Assembly: GCF_002099425.1 (NCBI RefSeq)
Contig: NW_018344185.1
Coordinates: 1,220,001-1,284,000, forward strand
Length of the DNA stretch: 64,000 bases
Source: Phascolarctos cinereus
Lineage: Eukaryota > Chordata > Mammalia > Diprotodontia > Phascolarctidae
Direction: 5' to 3'
The translations under genes and the position numbers were made by a program. Positions within the stretch are counted from its first letter, which is position 1. The number at the start of each line of letters is the position of its first letter. Of this stretch, positions 11,251 to 23,609 are shown one piece after another. The notes under the pieces were generated by a model. The model ran no database searches. It was given only the letters and a program-made list of their open reading frames with translations, and had not been told where the DNA came from.

Positions 11251-11879
11251 ATATGGTCAGCGGCTTAAACTTTGATTGATGACGGTCTGCTGAGAACTCT
11301 ATGGAAGTGTTCGCTTATTTCTCCATGATCATGTCCTTATAACTAATCAATGTGGCTCCACTGGCACTCAGTAGTTGAGATGAGCATAGGTCTTCAGCCC
11401 ATAAGTAGCCTTCAGGGCATCATAAAAGCACTTTGGATTGTTACTATATCACCTGCCTTCTTACTGAGCCAAGAATCCTGCATCTCTCTAAGTTTTGCTT
11501 GCACTTTCTTTTGATGGAGTTAAATGTGGCCTTCTTAGAAATGGATGAACTATCCTGCTGGTAAACCCTGGGGAGTTCTCATTTTTCACTAAGCAACTTC
11601 TAAATTTCCCCATATTTTAGTCAAACCAATCTTGATGTTTGCAACTCTTCTGGCCCCGATGAGTAAACGCAGTGCTGTTCTCCACATCTCTGAGAGCTAT
11701 GCACTCCTTTTCTGCTCTAGTGTTGCCAGCCATATGTTGGCTCAGCTTTCCCATCAAATTAGCAATAAATCATTCCTGCTAGGAGAAGCACTCTAATATG
11801 TTGACATTAAGTCTTCTGGTAATCATCTTATCTTGGAACCTCCACTTCTGTTGAATGTAAATATTTAGCTTTGAAAGAA

Positions 11880-12640
11880 TAAGTCTATGATCAGTTCAGC
11901 ACCTTGTACCACTTATTGCCTTTGTCACTTTCATATCTCGTCTGTCTCTTCTCATTATGATGGCATAGTTTATCAAATGTCAATGTTTGCTGCAAGGGTG
12001 CATCCACAAAATTTTATTGTGTATACAATAAATACAGAAGACAGTGTTGGTGATGATATGGTCATGAGATACACAAGTCTTCGGTGGTAAATGACAGTTG
12101 CTGTTTCTGTTTCTGACTCCACTCCTCCTAAGGACTCTCTGCAATGTCTGATAATCTGTGCCTAGTCTTGCATTAATGTCACCCAGAATTATGAGCTTGT
12201 TCTCTTTCAGCACATTGATGATGAGGGTCTCTAGGTCACTACAAAATTTTTTGTTTGACCTCATCAGCATTCATCATGGAGGGAGCACATACACTGATGA
12301 TGATGGTACGGTACCTTTCTGAAAGTGGTAATTACGTTGTTGTGAGTCTGTTGTTTACTCTTTTTGGTAGGTGTACATGCTTGTTGACTAGGTTAGGTTG
12401 ATTGCAAAACCAGCACCAGCTTCACAGTATTTCTCTTCACTGTGGCCACTCCAGAAAAATGTGCATCCAGCTCAGACTTCAGTTAGCTAACCTTCATTTG
12501 CCAGCCTAGTTTCATTCAGGGCTGCTATTTGGATGTGATACCTGCTAAATTTTCTTGCAATATAGAACTGCTCATATTTCAGGTCTACCAGATTTTGTGT
12601 TGTTCATAAGCTTATCCACATTGCACACACTGATGGTGGG
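11880..12640 (-). pseudogene. RTE endonuclease region (broken)
   Basis: A 96-codon piece (12,270-11,980) contains LIILGDINARLGTD, the metal-binding GDxNAR motif of AP-type endonucleases, followed by the HDHIITNTVF stretch typical of RTE proteins. The rest of the domain is interrupted by stops and frame changes. Confidence 0.7.
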
Positions 12641-13599
12641 TGGAATCATTTTTGCAAAATTTTTCTGCATTTCGTGTGTGTGTGTGTGTTTTGACTGCAG
12701 GGTGGGATCCCTGCTTGCTGCGGTAAATAAGCCAGGTTTGGTGAAGAAGACAATTTTTAGGGAATCTTTCTGGCCCCTTACACTAGGAGATGAGTGGTAC
12801 AGTCTTTAAAAATAGGCTGCTCAGACACCAAGGAGACTAACGAATGCTACTGCTGCTTCAGTCCAGTGAGAAGATAACCCCATGGCCTGGGCCACCTGTG
12901 TGCAGGGTTGTGATGACAGCTTCCAGTGTATCTGTACTTGCTGCTTCATCATGTGGCTATCTCTACAGTACTTTGAGACTGGTGAAAATGATAAAATGTT
13001 ATGGATGATGTCTTTTGATTTGATCATAATTGGATACAAGTGAGGCAGAGTTGCCCAAAATCATTAGCCTCACTCTCTCTTCTAGAGCCATTGGAGTCTA
13101 ATGTCAAGACGAAGTCATGATGACTGGTGATAGCTCATGATACAGTGGATGATCTTGGTATCTTTGATGTCTAACCAATTTCTAGGCACTCCACTGTGCT
13201 TGCTTCAGCCACTTTCATGGCCATTGGAACAAATTGTTCTCATCTGCCCATTCCACTGGGAAAAGTCTACACATGCTTGGGTCAGACACTCCCCCCAACT
13301 AACCAATGGGTTTGAGACCTGCAGTTACCCTTAACCTGGTTTAGCCCTTATGCTGAAATAGTTTACTGGGCCACTGGGCATGTTACAGATTCTTGGAGTC
13401 ACAGGTAAGATTTGGGTGAATCAAGTGAACACCAAAGGTGGCAAGTATTCTTGAAAAGGGCTTGGCAGCACCCACACCAGAGATACTAGTCTTCCTGGAC
13501 ACACCCTAGACCCTAAGGGCACCTAATGGAGTAGACAACTTGCAAATTACTATGCCAAAAAACAAGAAATATTCAGGGGAAAAATGAAGTATATTTTCA

Positions 13600-15560
13600 G
13601 TAGAAGACATTAACATTAAGTGAGAGTGGAAAGTATTATTCCAGAAGTACAGTTTTTAGTTGATACTTGAAGGAAGCCAGGAGGAAAAGATAAGAGAAGA
13701 AAGTTCTATGAAAATATATGAAATCAGGAGACAAGGGAATAGCAAGTAGACCAGAGCCACTGGATCACAGAGTACTTGGAAGAAAATAAGTTATAAGACT
13801 GCTAAAAAGGTAGAAAGGAATAAAGTTACGAAGGCTTTTCAAAGCCAAAAAGAGGATTTTATATTTGATATTAGAGGTAACAGGAAGCCACCGGAGTATA
13901 CTGAATAGAGGAATGACATGATAGGACCTATACTTTGGGGAAATCACATTAATAGCTGGATAGTGGAGGACAGACTAAGGTACAGAGACATTTGTGACAG
14001 GGAATACAACCAGGCAGCTATTTAAATAGTCCAGGTGTGTAGGGATGAGCATCTATACCTTAGTGGTGGCAGTGTCAGAAAAGAGAAGGAAAAATATGGT
14101 AGAATCAATCTTGGTAACAGATTTAATATGGGGGCAGGTTGAGGGGATGGGAGAGTGAGGAGTCAAAGATTACATGTAGGTGGTGATCCTGGGTGACTGG
14201 GAGAATGACAATACTCTTGATAGTCATTGGGAAGATTGGAAGAGGGGAAGGTTTTATAAGAAAGTTAATGACTTCAGTTTTAGACACGTTGAATTTGATA
14301 TGTCTATGGGACATCCAGTTCAAAATGACCAAGAGCCTGTTGGAGATTCAAAACTGGTCATTAAGACAGAGACTAGAGCTTGATTTACACATATGAGAAT
14401 CATTTACATAGAGATTATAATTGAATCCACAAGAGTTTAGAAGATCACTAAGCAAAATAGTGTAGAGGGAGAAGAGAATAGGGTTGGAGTCAGAGCTTTG
14501 ATGGACATAGATGCTTAGTGCTTTTAAGGTGGATGAAGATCCAGCAAAGGAGGCAGAGAATTAAAAGGAAAGGTAGGAGGAGAACCACAAGAGAAGGGTG
14601 ACAAAAACAACTGAAAGATGACAGTGCATTTAGTGAGGGTGATAAATAGTATTAAAGGATACATAGGGGTGAAGAAGGATGCAAAATGAATAAGAATAAC
14701 AAGTTAATTATTCATAGTATTTGTGAGGAAAGATTAATGTGAATGTTGACATCAGAAGCCATATTGAAGAGTTATTAGAAGCAAGTGGGGGGACATGAAA
14801 TGGGGATACCAAGTACACGGTTTTAATCAAAGAGTTTAGCTAGATAAAGGAGAAAAATAGGCTGTAAAATAGCTGGGATGGTAGTAACAGAGTTGTAAAA
14901 GTATTTTCTTGCTTCAATGAGGACCCAAGTTGATGTTAAGTAAGATAAATTTGTTGTGGACCAAACATCTCTGTTCCTTGAATTACCCTATCTCTATTTA
15001 ACACCAATGGAGTAGCAGTGAAGGTTGCAGATGGAAAGTATTCTAATGTCAAATGGACAATTAGACAAGGAAGCAAAAGTTTTGAAGGAAGAAGATAGCA
15101 GACAAGTGGACTGGTTCACTGAAGTGTCAAGATTATGAAGGTAGATAAGTTTAGTCAGAGAAGAGTTGTTGGACTGGAAAGGTATGGGGTGTACAGGGAT
15201 AGGAGGTCACAATGAGTATTCTGAATAAGTTTAGGAGAAGCAAGACACAGTAAAATATGGACTTATAGGAAATGATGATCAGAGAAAGGAATTACCAAGT
15301 AACTGATCATAGGTATGAAACACTTGATGATAATGGGAAGATCAAGGGTATGATTACATTCCTCATACATAGCTATGCTACGCCCCTCAGAAAGCCATCC
15401 AAGCCCAAGTATTCAAATTAGATAAATGCTAAATTTGGCATAAGCAAATGAAAGAATAGACTTACTTAGCTTATAAAGAAAGCTTATAAGGAAAGAGGTG
15501 TTAGATCCAGAGAATTTATGACTTATGATGCAAAGAATAACTAAGACAAATGTGGTAGAG
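13600..15560 (-). mobile_element. CR1/L3-type LINE, decayed
   Basis: The minus strand encodes parts of a CR1-clade RT. 14,332-14,123 contains WMSHRHIKFNVSKTEVINF, which matches the region just after the RT active site in L3 proteins, and 13,947-13,765 contains SYHVIPLFSILRWLPV near the C-terminus. Nucleotide blocks (for example 14,905-14,966) recur at 45,400-45,465 in a second copy. Stops and frame changes are frequent, so the copy is ancient. Left and right borders are approximate. Confidence 0.75.
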
Positions 15561-15627
15561 AAGAATGGTTCAAAAACACCTACAAGTTAAATTAGAAATT
15601 CTTTGAAGAAATGACATGACATTGCAA

Positions 15628-17376
15628 AAGGTGGCAAAGTGGAGGCAGCCATCCAACCAACATTCCCCTCCAAACAACTATAAAATGAGATGTCAAATCA
15701 AATTCTGGAGAAGTATAGCAAACAAAAGGCAAGGGTGAGACATTTTCCCAGTTCAAGACAACTTAAGAAGTTAGCAGAAGAATATTGTGACATTAGGATG
15801 GAGACTGATCTGGAGTCCATGCTGTGGCAGCAGCAGCAGTGGGCTCTGGAGGCAGCTACAACAGCAGCAGCTTCAGAAGCTCTCAGCCCAGAGAGAGTAA
15901 GACAAATATTCAGAAAGAGATTACAGGAGACCCTGAACAGACAGAGGTCACAAGACGTGGTACTATTTGACTTTATTGCCCATAAATAGTTCTGGGTCAC
16001 AGTTCCAGGGCAAAGAAGAATGTATATTGTCAGTGTCAAGGGAGCAGGGGTCTGTTTGAACTTTCAGGGCAGACAGTAGGGCTGGCATTTGCTGCTACAA
16101 GGGAACAAGGGCCGTTCCTGGGTGATTATCAGAACGTAGACCAGGAGATCAGTGATCACATCTCTATCCAGAACATATTAACTTAGAAGCTTTGAAAACT
16201 TATGGACTCATAGAACCAGCTCTCAAAACAGTAGGTGAAAAAGCCTGAAGGTTGGGACAGTGCCTCTCTACTCCTACACGAGCAGAGCCCAGTTTAAAAT
16301 AAAGTTCAAAGTCAAGACATAGGTTAGAAAAATGAGCAAACACAACAGCAACAATAACAAAAAAGAAAATGATCACAAATAGCTACCATGGGGGCAGAAG
16401 AGAGCAAGACACAAACTGAGAAGACAACAATGTGAAAACATTTACAAGCAAAGCCCAAAAGAAAAATGCTAATTACACACAAGCCCAACCAGAATTCCTA
16501 GAAAAGTTAAAGAAAGAGATAAGAGTGGTAGGGGGAAAACTGGAAAAAGAGATGAGAATGATGCAAAAAAATCATGAAAAGAGAATTTACAGCTTCATAA
16601 AAAAGGGACAAACAATAGTGAAGAATAAAACAGAATTGGCCAAATGGTAAAAGAAGGAGAAAAATCCACAGTAGAAAAGAACTCCTTAAGAAGACTAGTA
16701 CAAATGGAAAAAAAGGGAAAAAAAAACAGACTGAAGAAAATAATGCCTCAAAATTGGAATTAGGGAAATAGAACCTAATGACTCTATGAGACATCAAGAA
16801 AAAATAAAGCACAGTCAAAAGAATGAAAAAAAATATGAAGTATCTCATCAGAAAAAAACCTGGGGGAAAAAGAAAAACATAAAGAAGATATACTTTAAGA
16901 ACTGATGGACTACCTGAAAGCCACGATAAAAAAAAAAAAGCCCAGACATCATATTTTAAGAAATTATAAAGGAGAACAGCACCAATATCTTAGACTCAGA
17001 GGGCAAAATACAAGTCAAATTAAAAGACTCACCAAATATCACCTGAAAGAGATCCAAAAATCAAAGCCCCCAGGAATATTACAACCAATTCCAGATGTCA
17101 CAGGTCAAGGAAAAAATGGTGCAAGCAGCCAGAAAGAAATTAGATATGCTGGAACCACAGACAGGGTCATATAAGATTTAGCAGCTTCCATATTAAGGGA
17201 GCAGAGGACTTAGAATATGATACCATGGAAGGCAAGGGAGCAAGAATGAAATACCCAGCAAAACTGAGTATGAAGCTTAAGGAGAAAAAAAATGGAAAAT
17301 TTAATGAAATAGAGGACTTTTAAGCATCGGTGATGAAAAGAGCAGGACCGAATAGAAAATCTGACATTTTTAAGGT
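15628..17376 (+). mobile_element. L1/HAL1-type 5'UTR plus ORF1
   Basis: Starting at 'ggtggcaaagtggaggcagc' the sequence mirrors the 5' end of the element that ends near 61,605 ('cattcccctccaaacaact' is shared). The 5'UTR runs to about 16,330 and ORF1 from an ATG at 16,332 to about 17,376. ORF1 is lysine/glutamate-rich (coiled coil) in its first half and conserved in its C-terminal domain ('gaaatagaggacttttaagc', compare the ORF1 end at 49,740-49,800). The inter-ORF region is missing: an opposite L1 3' end begins at once. Confidence 0.8.
16332..17376 (+). pseudogene. L1-type ORF1 (broken)
   Basis: The frame starts with ATGAGCAAACACAACAGC and codes for a coiled-coil N-terminal half (for example KLEKEMRMMQKNHEKRIYSF at about 16,540-16,600) and a degenerate RRM/C-terminal half (about 16,900-17,340). 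Several stops and frame changes occur. ORF1 proteins bind the element RNA as trimers and act as chaperones. Confidence 0.7.
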
Positions 17377-19100
17377 CCTTTATACTTAATAGTATTTTTT
17401 TTCCCAATTACATGTAAAGATAGTTTTGTAAGATTTTCAGTTCCATCTTATCTCCCTCCTGCTGTTCCCTCCCTTCTCCCCAACACAGCGAGCAATCTGA
17501 TATAGGTTTTACATGTTCAATCATATTAATCATATTTCAACATTTCAACAATCATATTTCAAAACATGCTGTGAAAGAAGAATCAGAACAAAAGGGAAAA
17601 AACATGAAAAAGAAAAAAAAATGAAAATAGTATGTTTTTATCAGCATTCAAAGTCCATAGTTCTTTCTCTAGACATGGACAGCATTCAGAGCACATAGTT
17701 CTTTTCTGGATGTGGGCATCCCCTTGATTTCCAATTCTTTGCCACCACCAAAAAAACTGCTGCAGATATTTTTATACATGTGGGTCCTTTTCCCTATTTT
17801 ATGATCTCTGTGGGATACAGCCTAGTAATGGTGTTGCTGGATCAAAGGGTATGCACAATCTGATTGCACAAGTTGTTCTAAAGAATGGTTGAATCAAATC
17901 ACAACTCTACCAACAATGCATTAGAGTTCCAATTTTCCCACATTTTCTTCAACATTTATCATTTTCCTTTTTTTTTGTCATATTAGCCAATGTGACTGGT
18001 ATGAGGTTTACTTCTGAGTCGTTTTAATTTGAATTTCTCTGATTGATAGTGATTCAGAGCATTTTTTTTATATAGTTCCTGTGTTTGTTCTGGCAGGTAG
18101 ACTCCCAAATATTTTATACTGTCTACAGTTATTTTAAATGGAATTTCTTTTCCTATCTCTTGCTGGTGGACTTTGTTGGTAATATATAGAAATGCTGATG
18201 ATGTATGTGTGTTTATTTTATACCGTGCAACTGTGCTAAATTTGTTAATTGTTTCAAGTAGTTTTTTAGTTGATTCTTTATGATTCTCTAAGTATACCAC
18301 CATATCATCCACAAAGAGTGATAGTTTTGTTTCCTCATTGCCTAGTCCTTCAATTTCTTTTTCTTCTCTTATTGCTAAAGCTAACATTTCTAGTACAATA
18401 TTGAATAATATTGGTGATAATGGCCATCTTTGTTTCATCCCTGATCTTGCTGGGAATGCTTCTAGCTTATCCCCATTACATATAATGCTTGCTGTTGGTT
18501 TTAGATAGATACTACTTTTCATCTTAAGGAAAACTTCATTTATTCCTATGTCCTCTAGTATTTTTAATAGAAATGGATGTCGCATTTTGTCAAAAAGCTT
18601 TTTTCTGCATCTATTGAGATAATTATATATTTCTGTTAGTTTTGTTATTGAGATGGTCAATTATGTTGATAGTTTTCCTAACATTGAATCAGCCCTGCAT
18701 TCCTGGTATGAATACCACCAGGTCATAGTGTATTATCCTAGTAATAAATTGCAATGATCTCTTTGCTAATATTTTATTTAAAATTTTTGCATCAATATTC
18801 ATTAAGGAAATCGTCTATAATTTTCTTTCTCTGTTTTGGCTCTTCCTGGTTTAGGTGTCAGTACTATATATGTGCCATAAAAGAAATTTGACAGGACTCC
18901 TTTGCCTATTTTTCCAAATAGTTTATATAGTATTAGAATTAATTATAATGCTCTTCTGTTAATCTGGGTAATTATATATTTGTAAATATTCATCCACTTC
19001 ACTTAAATGGTCAAATTTATTGGCACAGAGTTGGGCAAAACAGCTCCTAATTACTGCTTTAATTTCCTCTGCATTTTTGATACTGGTAATTTAGTTTTCA
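17377..19100 (-). mobile_element. L1 3' half with internal ORF2 deletion
   Basis: The minus strand runs from the ORF2 region between endonuclease and RT (19,100) through the RT to the 3'UTR and A-rich end (17,377-17,400). A 225-codon open piece (18,660-17,983) holds [20 protein letters not shown] and LSLFVDDMVVYLEN, the RT catalytic box with V replacing A in FADD. At about 18,070 the sequence jumps from the ORF2 C-terminal part to the RT part, a loss of roughly 0.9 kb against 38,440-39,365. It abuts an oppositely oriented L1 half at 19,100. Confidence 0.85.
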
Positions 19101-21345
19101 GCATAATTGACCATATCAATAACAAAACTAACAGAAATCACATGATTATGTCAATAGATACAGAAATAGCTTTTGATAAAATACAATACCCATTCCAATT
19201 AAAAACACTTGAAAGCATAGGAATAAATGAAGTTTTCCTTAAAATGAAAAGTAGTATTTATCTAAAACCATCAGCAAGCATTATAAGCTAGAAGCTTTCC
19301 CAATAAATTCAGAGGTGAAACAAGGATGCCCATTATCACCACTATTATTCAATATTGTATTAGAAATGTTACCTTTAGCATTGAGAGAATAAAACAATGA
19401 AGGAATTAGAATAGGCAATGGGGAAACAAAACTATCACTCTTTGCAGATGATATGATGGTATACTTGGAGAATCCTCTAAAAAACTATTTGAAGTAATTA
19501 ACAACTTTAGCAATGTTGCAGGATATAAAATAAACCTACATAAATCATCAGCATTTCTATATATTACCAACTGAGCCCAGCAGCAGAAGCAGAAGGAGAA
19601 ATTCCATTTAAAATAACTGTAGACAATATAAAATATTTGGGAGTCTGTCTACCAAGACAAGTCCAGAAACTATATGAACAAAACTACAAAACACTTTTCA
19701 CACAAATAAAGTCAAATCTAAACAACTGGAAAAATATCAGTTGCTCATGGGTAGGCCAAGCTAATATAATAAAAATGACAATTCTACCTAAAATAATTTA
19801 CTTATTCCAAGTCATATAATCAAACTACCTAAAAATTATTTTATAGAGCTAGAAAAGATAATAATAAAATTCATCTGGAAGAACAAAAGGTCAAGAATAT
19901 CAAGGGAATTTATGAAAAAATGCAAACGCAGGTCTAAAACTATATTAGACACCATTGTTATCGGTGGAATAGACAAGGTACATAAGATACAATAGTAAAT
20001 TACTATAGTAATCTACTGTTTGATAAACCCAAAGACTCGAGCTTCTGGGATAAGAACTCATTATTTGTCAAAAACTGCTGGGAAAACTGGAAAATAGTAT
20101 GGCAGAAACTAGGCATGGAAAGAATTTATGACCAAACAAGAGATAGAGGACCTTATGAAATGCAAAAGGATCATTTAGATTACATTAAATTAAAAAGGGT
20201 TTGTACAAACAAAGCCAATGCAACCAAGATTAGAAAGAAAGCAGAAGCTGGGAAACAATTTTTACAGCTAGTGTTTCTGATAAAGGCCTCCTTTCTCAAA
20301 TATATAGAGAACTGAGTCAAATTAATAAGAATATAAATTATTCCTCAATTAATAAATGGTCAAAGGATATGAATAGGTAGTTTTCAGATGAACAAATTTA
20401 AACTATAGTCATGTAAAAAATGCTCTAAATCACTATTAATTAGAGAAATTTGAATTAAAACAACTCTGATGTACCACATCATACCTATCAGATTGGTTAA
20501 TATGACAGAAAAGGAAAATGATAAATGTTGGAGAAGATGTGGGAAAATTGGAACACTAATGCACTGTTGGTGGAGTTGTGACCTGATCCAACCATTCTGG
20601 AGAACAATTTGGAACTATGCTCAAAGGACCATAAAACTGAATATCGTTTGATCTAATAATGCCACTATTAGATCTGTATCCCAAAGAGATCATAAAAAGG
20701 GGAAAAGGATCCACATGCACAAAAACATTTATAGTAGGTCTTTTTTGTGGTGGCAAAAAAATTAGAAATTGAGAGGATGCCCATCATTTGGGGAATGGCT
20801 GAACAAGTTGTGGTATATGAATGTAATGGAATTTTAATGTTCTTTAATAAATGATGAGCTGGCAGATTTCAGAAAAACTTGGAAAGATTTACAAGAACTT
20901 ATGCTGAATGAAGAGAGCAGAACCAGGAGAACATTGGACACAGTAACAGCAACATTTTGCAATGATGAACTATAATAGACTTAGCTCTTCTCAGCAACAT
21001 AATGATCTAAGACAATGCCAAAAAACTTGTCATGGAAAATACTATCCACATCCAGAAAAAGAACTATGTGGTCTAAATGCAGATCAAAACATAACTATTT
21101 TCACTTTGGCTTTTTTTTTCTTTCTCATGGTTTTTCTCTTTTGTTCTGATTCTTCTTTGACAACATGACTAATGTGGAAATATGATTAATATGACTATAC
21201 ATGCATAACCTATATTAGATTGCTTCCTGTCTTGGGAGGGGGGAGGGAGCAGAGGGTGGGAGAAAAAATTGGAACTCAAAATCTTACAAAAATGAATGTT
21301 GAAAACTGTCTTTACATGTAATTGGAAAAAATACCATTAAGTTTA
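19101..21345 (+). mobile_element. L1 3' half (RT to 3'UTR)
   Basis: The plus strand runs from the RT (19,101; FADD box encoded near 19,440-19,455, 'tttgcagatgatatgatggt') through the C-terminal domain (MYHIIPIRLVNMTEKENDKC at 20,469) with its Cys/His knuckle, to the 3'UTR and tail at about 21,345. ORF2 is split into many frames. The 3' end sequence (aaaaaataccattaagt) mirrors the end of the neighbouring minus copy (acttaatagtattttttt). Confidence 0.85.
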
Positions 21346-21600
21346 AAAAACAGAAAATGAGAAAATTATACTTCAAGTTATATAATTCAATAAAATAATT
21401 TAATAATATATAATTAAATTATATAATTACACATTATATATTATATAATTATATAATTCAATATATATTATATTATACATATATAATTCTATAATTCTAT
21501 ACATATACATACATACATATATACACATACACACATATACATACACATATATGTGTGTGTGTGTGCATATATATATGTATGTATGTATAAAAAATTCAAT
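21346..21600. repeat. AT-rich DNA with (TA)n, (CA)n and (TG)n microsatellites
   Basis: The stretch is almost pure A/T to 21,480 and then turns into alternating TACA, CACA and TGTG units to about 21,590. Confidence 0.9.
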
Positions 21601-21604
21601 TCAT

Positions 21605-21680
21605 ATAATCCCCCTCTGGAGAAGGATAGTATTTTTCATGATGGGTCCTTTGGAATTGTCTTGGATCACTGTAGCAATCA
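21605..21680 (-). mobile_element. L1 3'-region scrap
   Basis: 'tttttcatgatgggtccttt' and 'ggaattgtcttggatcactg' match the L1 3' region at 58,040-58,085 and 6,735-6,770 in minus orientation. Confidence 0.6.
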
Positions 21681-21795
21681 AAATATTTAAGTCTCAAATT
21701 CAATCATCAAGATGAATGAAAACTCTGAGGCCTAGGTTTATTTCATTTTTTCCTTTATAGCCCTTTACTAGATGGAACATAGAAGCTACTAAATA

Positions 21796-22135
21796 AATAG
21801 TTATGTTGTTGTTGTTGTTGTTGTTGTTGCTGTTGTTGTTTGTCCTTTGTTCTCAAAGAGGACTATGACATCCGGAAGGTGATGGCATGAATTGCAACTG
21901 AATTGGATTTAAGTGAGGGAGGGCTGTGCAAAGTCACCTGCCTCACTGTCTCCTCTGGTGTCATCGGGGTCCAGTGTCAAGATACAGATCAGGATGACTG
22001 GAGTTGACTTTGGATGCAGTGGGAGACCTTAGTCTTTTTAAGGTCTTTCCCAGGTCTCAGTTTGACTGAGGCAATATCCATTCAGTGATTAAGGGTAGGT
22101 AAGAAATGAGGCAAAGAATGGCCTCTTTAGTGTAG
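21796..22135 (+). repeat. RTE-derived SINE or RTE 5'-end fragment with (GTT)n
   Basis: A (GTT)n run (21,804-21,842) is followed by sequence ('gtgagggagggctgtgcaaa', 'catcggggtccagtgtcaag', 'caggatgactgg') that matches the RTE 5' region at 13,030-13,120. The strand is given as it reads here; relative to the RTE coding strand it is antisense. A SINE with this head (RTESINE1-like) is known in marsupials, but a plain RTE fragment is not excluded. Confidence 0.65.
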
Positions 22136-22496
22136 TTTTAAAAAAAAATCTATCTAGGAGGGGAAAACCCTCAGGGTTTCTAGCCAAAACAGAAACAGAG
22201 TATATATGTACATACATATACATACTCATAGATACCTACAAAATATATGTGGGTATAATATTATTTACACTCACTTTAAGCCACCAAGGCCCAAACAATG
22301 ACCAAGTGATGCTTGGGCTGGGACTATTGTCAGCTGAATCAATGAGAGTCAAAGTGATTTGGGTTCTAAGGCTTTGTCCTTAAGAAAGAAATCTTGCCTG
22401 GAAACCCTAAGATATCTTGGGAGGTTTCAGGAATTAAAATTTATATTCCTTTGGGATGAGCATGTACAGGTAAGCATATGATACCTTATGTGGATA
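22136..22496. other. Unique DNA with one copy of a local 44-bp duplication
   Basis: 22,214-22,257 is nearly identical to 23,807-23,850. The rest is not recognised and holds no gene. Confidence 0.5.
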
Positions 22497-22597
22497 GAGG
22501 GAGAGGAGAGAGGGAGAGAAGGAGAGAGGGATGGAGGAAAGAGGGATGGAGGAAAAAGGGAAGGAGGGAAGGAAGGAGGGAAGGAAGGGAGGACAGA
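22497..22597. repeat. Purine-rich (GAGG/GGAA)n low-complexity tract
   Basis: About 100 bp are almost only A and G on the plus strand. Confidence 0.9.
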
Positions 22598-23609
22598 GCT
22601 ATGTCACCCAACTGGAACTGGCCAGTTGGTTCCTGAGTGGGGCAACTGCTACTGAATGGTTATTTATTGATTGCAGATAAAATATCAATTAATTTAGTCA
22701 ACTTTTGAAAAAAAAAATCTGATGTGTGAGAGTAGACATACCACAGGAATAGCATGACCCAAGGGAAATATTTTGAGAAGATGATTTAGAAATTAAATTG
22801 TATTGTTGATTGCAGTTAATCTTTGCTTGATTACTTTGTGTCTCATACCATGTTTATGCAAAATACAGAATAACTTTAATTTAGATTAAAATTAGTCAAT
22901 TTGGCTCTTATGTTAAAAATATGGCTTTATTTTATTTATTTTGAGATCATATGGATAAAACTATTTGATTCACTGTAATTTTTTTCAGTTGTTGGTTTTT
23001 GTTTTTGTTTTTTTTTGACATTGTGTTGACCCTAAGGTAACTTACCTTCTCTCTGCAATAAAGAAAGAGATATACTATGTCTTCCTTATACATAGAGAGA
23101 AGAATTAACATCTCAGAAGAGGAAAAAAAATGAAACTTTTGATGGCCTTAGGCTCCTCAGCAGGGACCTGGCTTCTACCTTTGCTTGGAATTGTGTTCAA
23201 TAGTTAAACAACATTAGTAGTGTGTACAGAATGCTAACCTCACCATTATTCCGAAAGCTGCCTTTGCTGTAATTACATAGTCTATGTAAGCATTCATGTT
23301 GAAAAGAATAATTATTTAGCAATTATTTCAAGGCCTATCAAATATAATTAACCACTGCTAAGAAGAAATAACATAGTGCTTGGCATATATTAGGTATATA
23401 AATATTAGATATTAAATTTAAATATGAAAAGAGGGTTTTTTCTTTTTAACTAACTTGTAATTTTAGAGCTTCCAGTGAAGAATTTGCCCTAGAAAAGCAG
23501 ACCATTACCTTCTTTTCATCCTACAGCCTTAAAGAGTTGCCATGGGTGTTGAGAGGTGGAATAATCCATTCAGATTCCTGTGGCTAGGATGTTGCAGTAA
23601 GAACATACA
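22598..23609. other. Unique AT-rich DNA, possible conserved noncoding block
   Basis: No repeat is recognised. 23,160-23,400 has TAATTA-type homeodomain cores ('gtaattacatag', 'ataattatttagcaattatt') in non-repetitive sequence and may be a conserved noncoding element. This is an impression only. Confidence 0.3.

Larger units (their letters stand above)
9640..13525 (-). mobile_element. RTE-clade LINE, near full length, decayed
   Basis: About 3.9 kb on the minus strand carries an apurinic-type endonuclease region (about 12,640-11,600) followed by a reverse transcriptase (about 11,250-10,180), the RTE order with a single ORF. Recognisable pieces include LIILGDINARLGTD and HDHIITNTVF in the endonuclease and GRSPGADSISAEIY, LTKAFD and FIYLGRILSRD in the RT. 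Where RTE proteins have the FADD catalytic box (about 10,415-10,435) the sequence reads FFVCTQC, so the active site is lost. Open pieces lie in several frames, so the copy is dead. The 5' region (about 13,030-13,290) is the same sequence as in the SINE-like block at 21,843-22,135. A small (TG)n lies inside it at 12,676-12,691. Confidence 0.85.

Noticed and set aside
13040-13290. Separate SINE next to the RTE element
   Set aside because: It is continuous with the RTE and sits at its 5' end, so it is better read as the RTE 5' region that the SINE-like block at 21.8 kb shares.
15698-16039. 113-codon minus-strand frame over the L1 5'UTR
   Set aside because: It overlaps a 99-codon plus-strand frame in the same 5'UTR; neither resembles a known protein, and both sit in element sequence.
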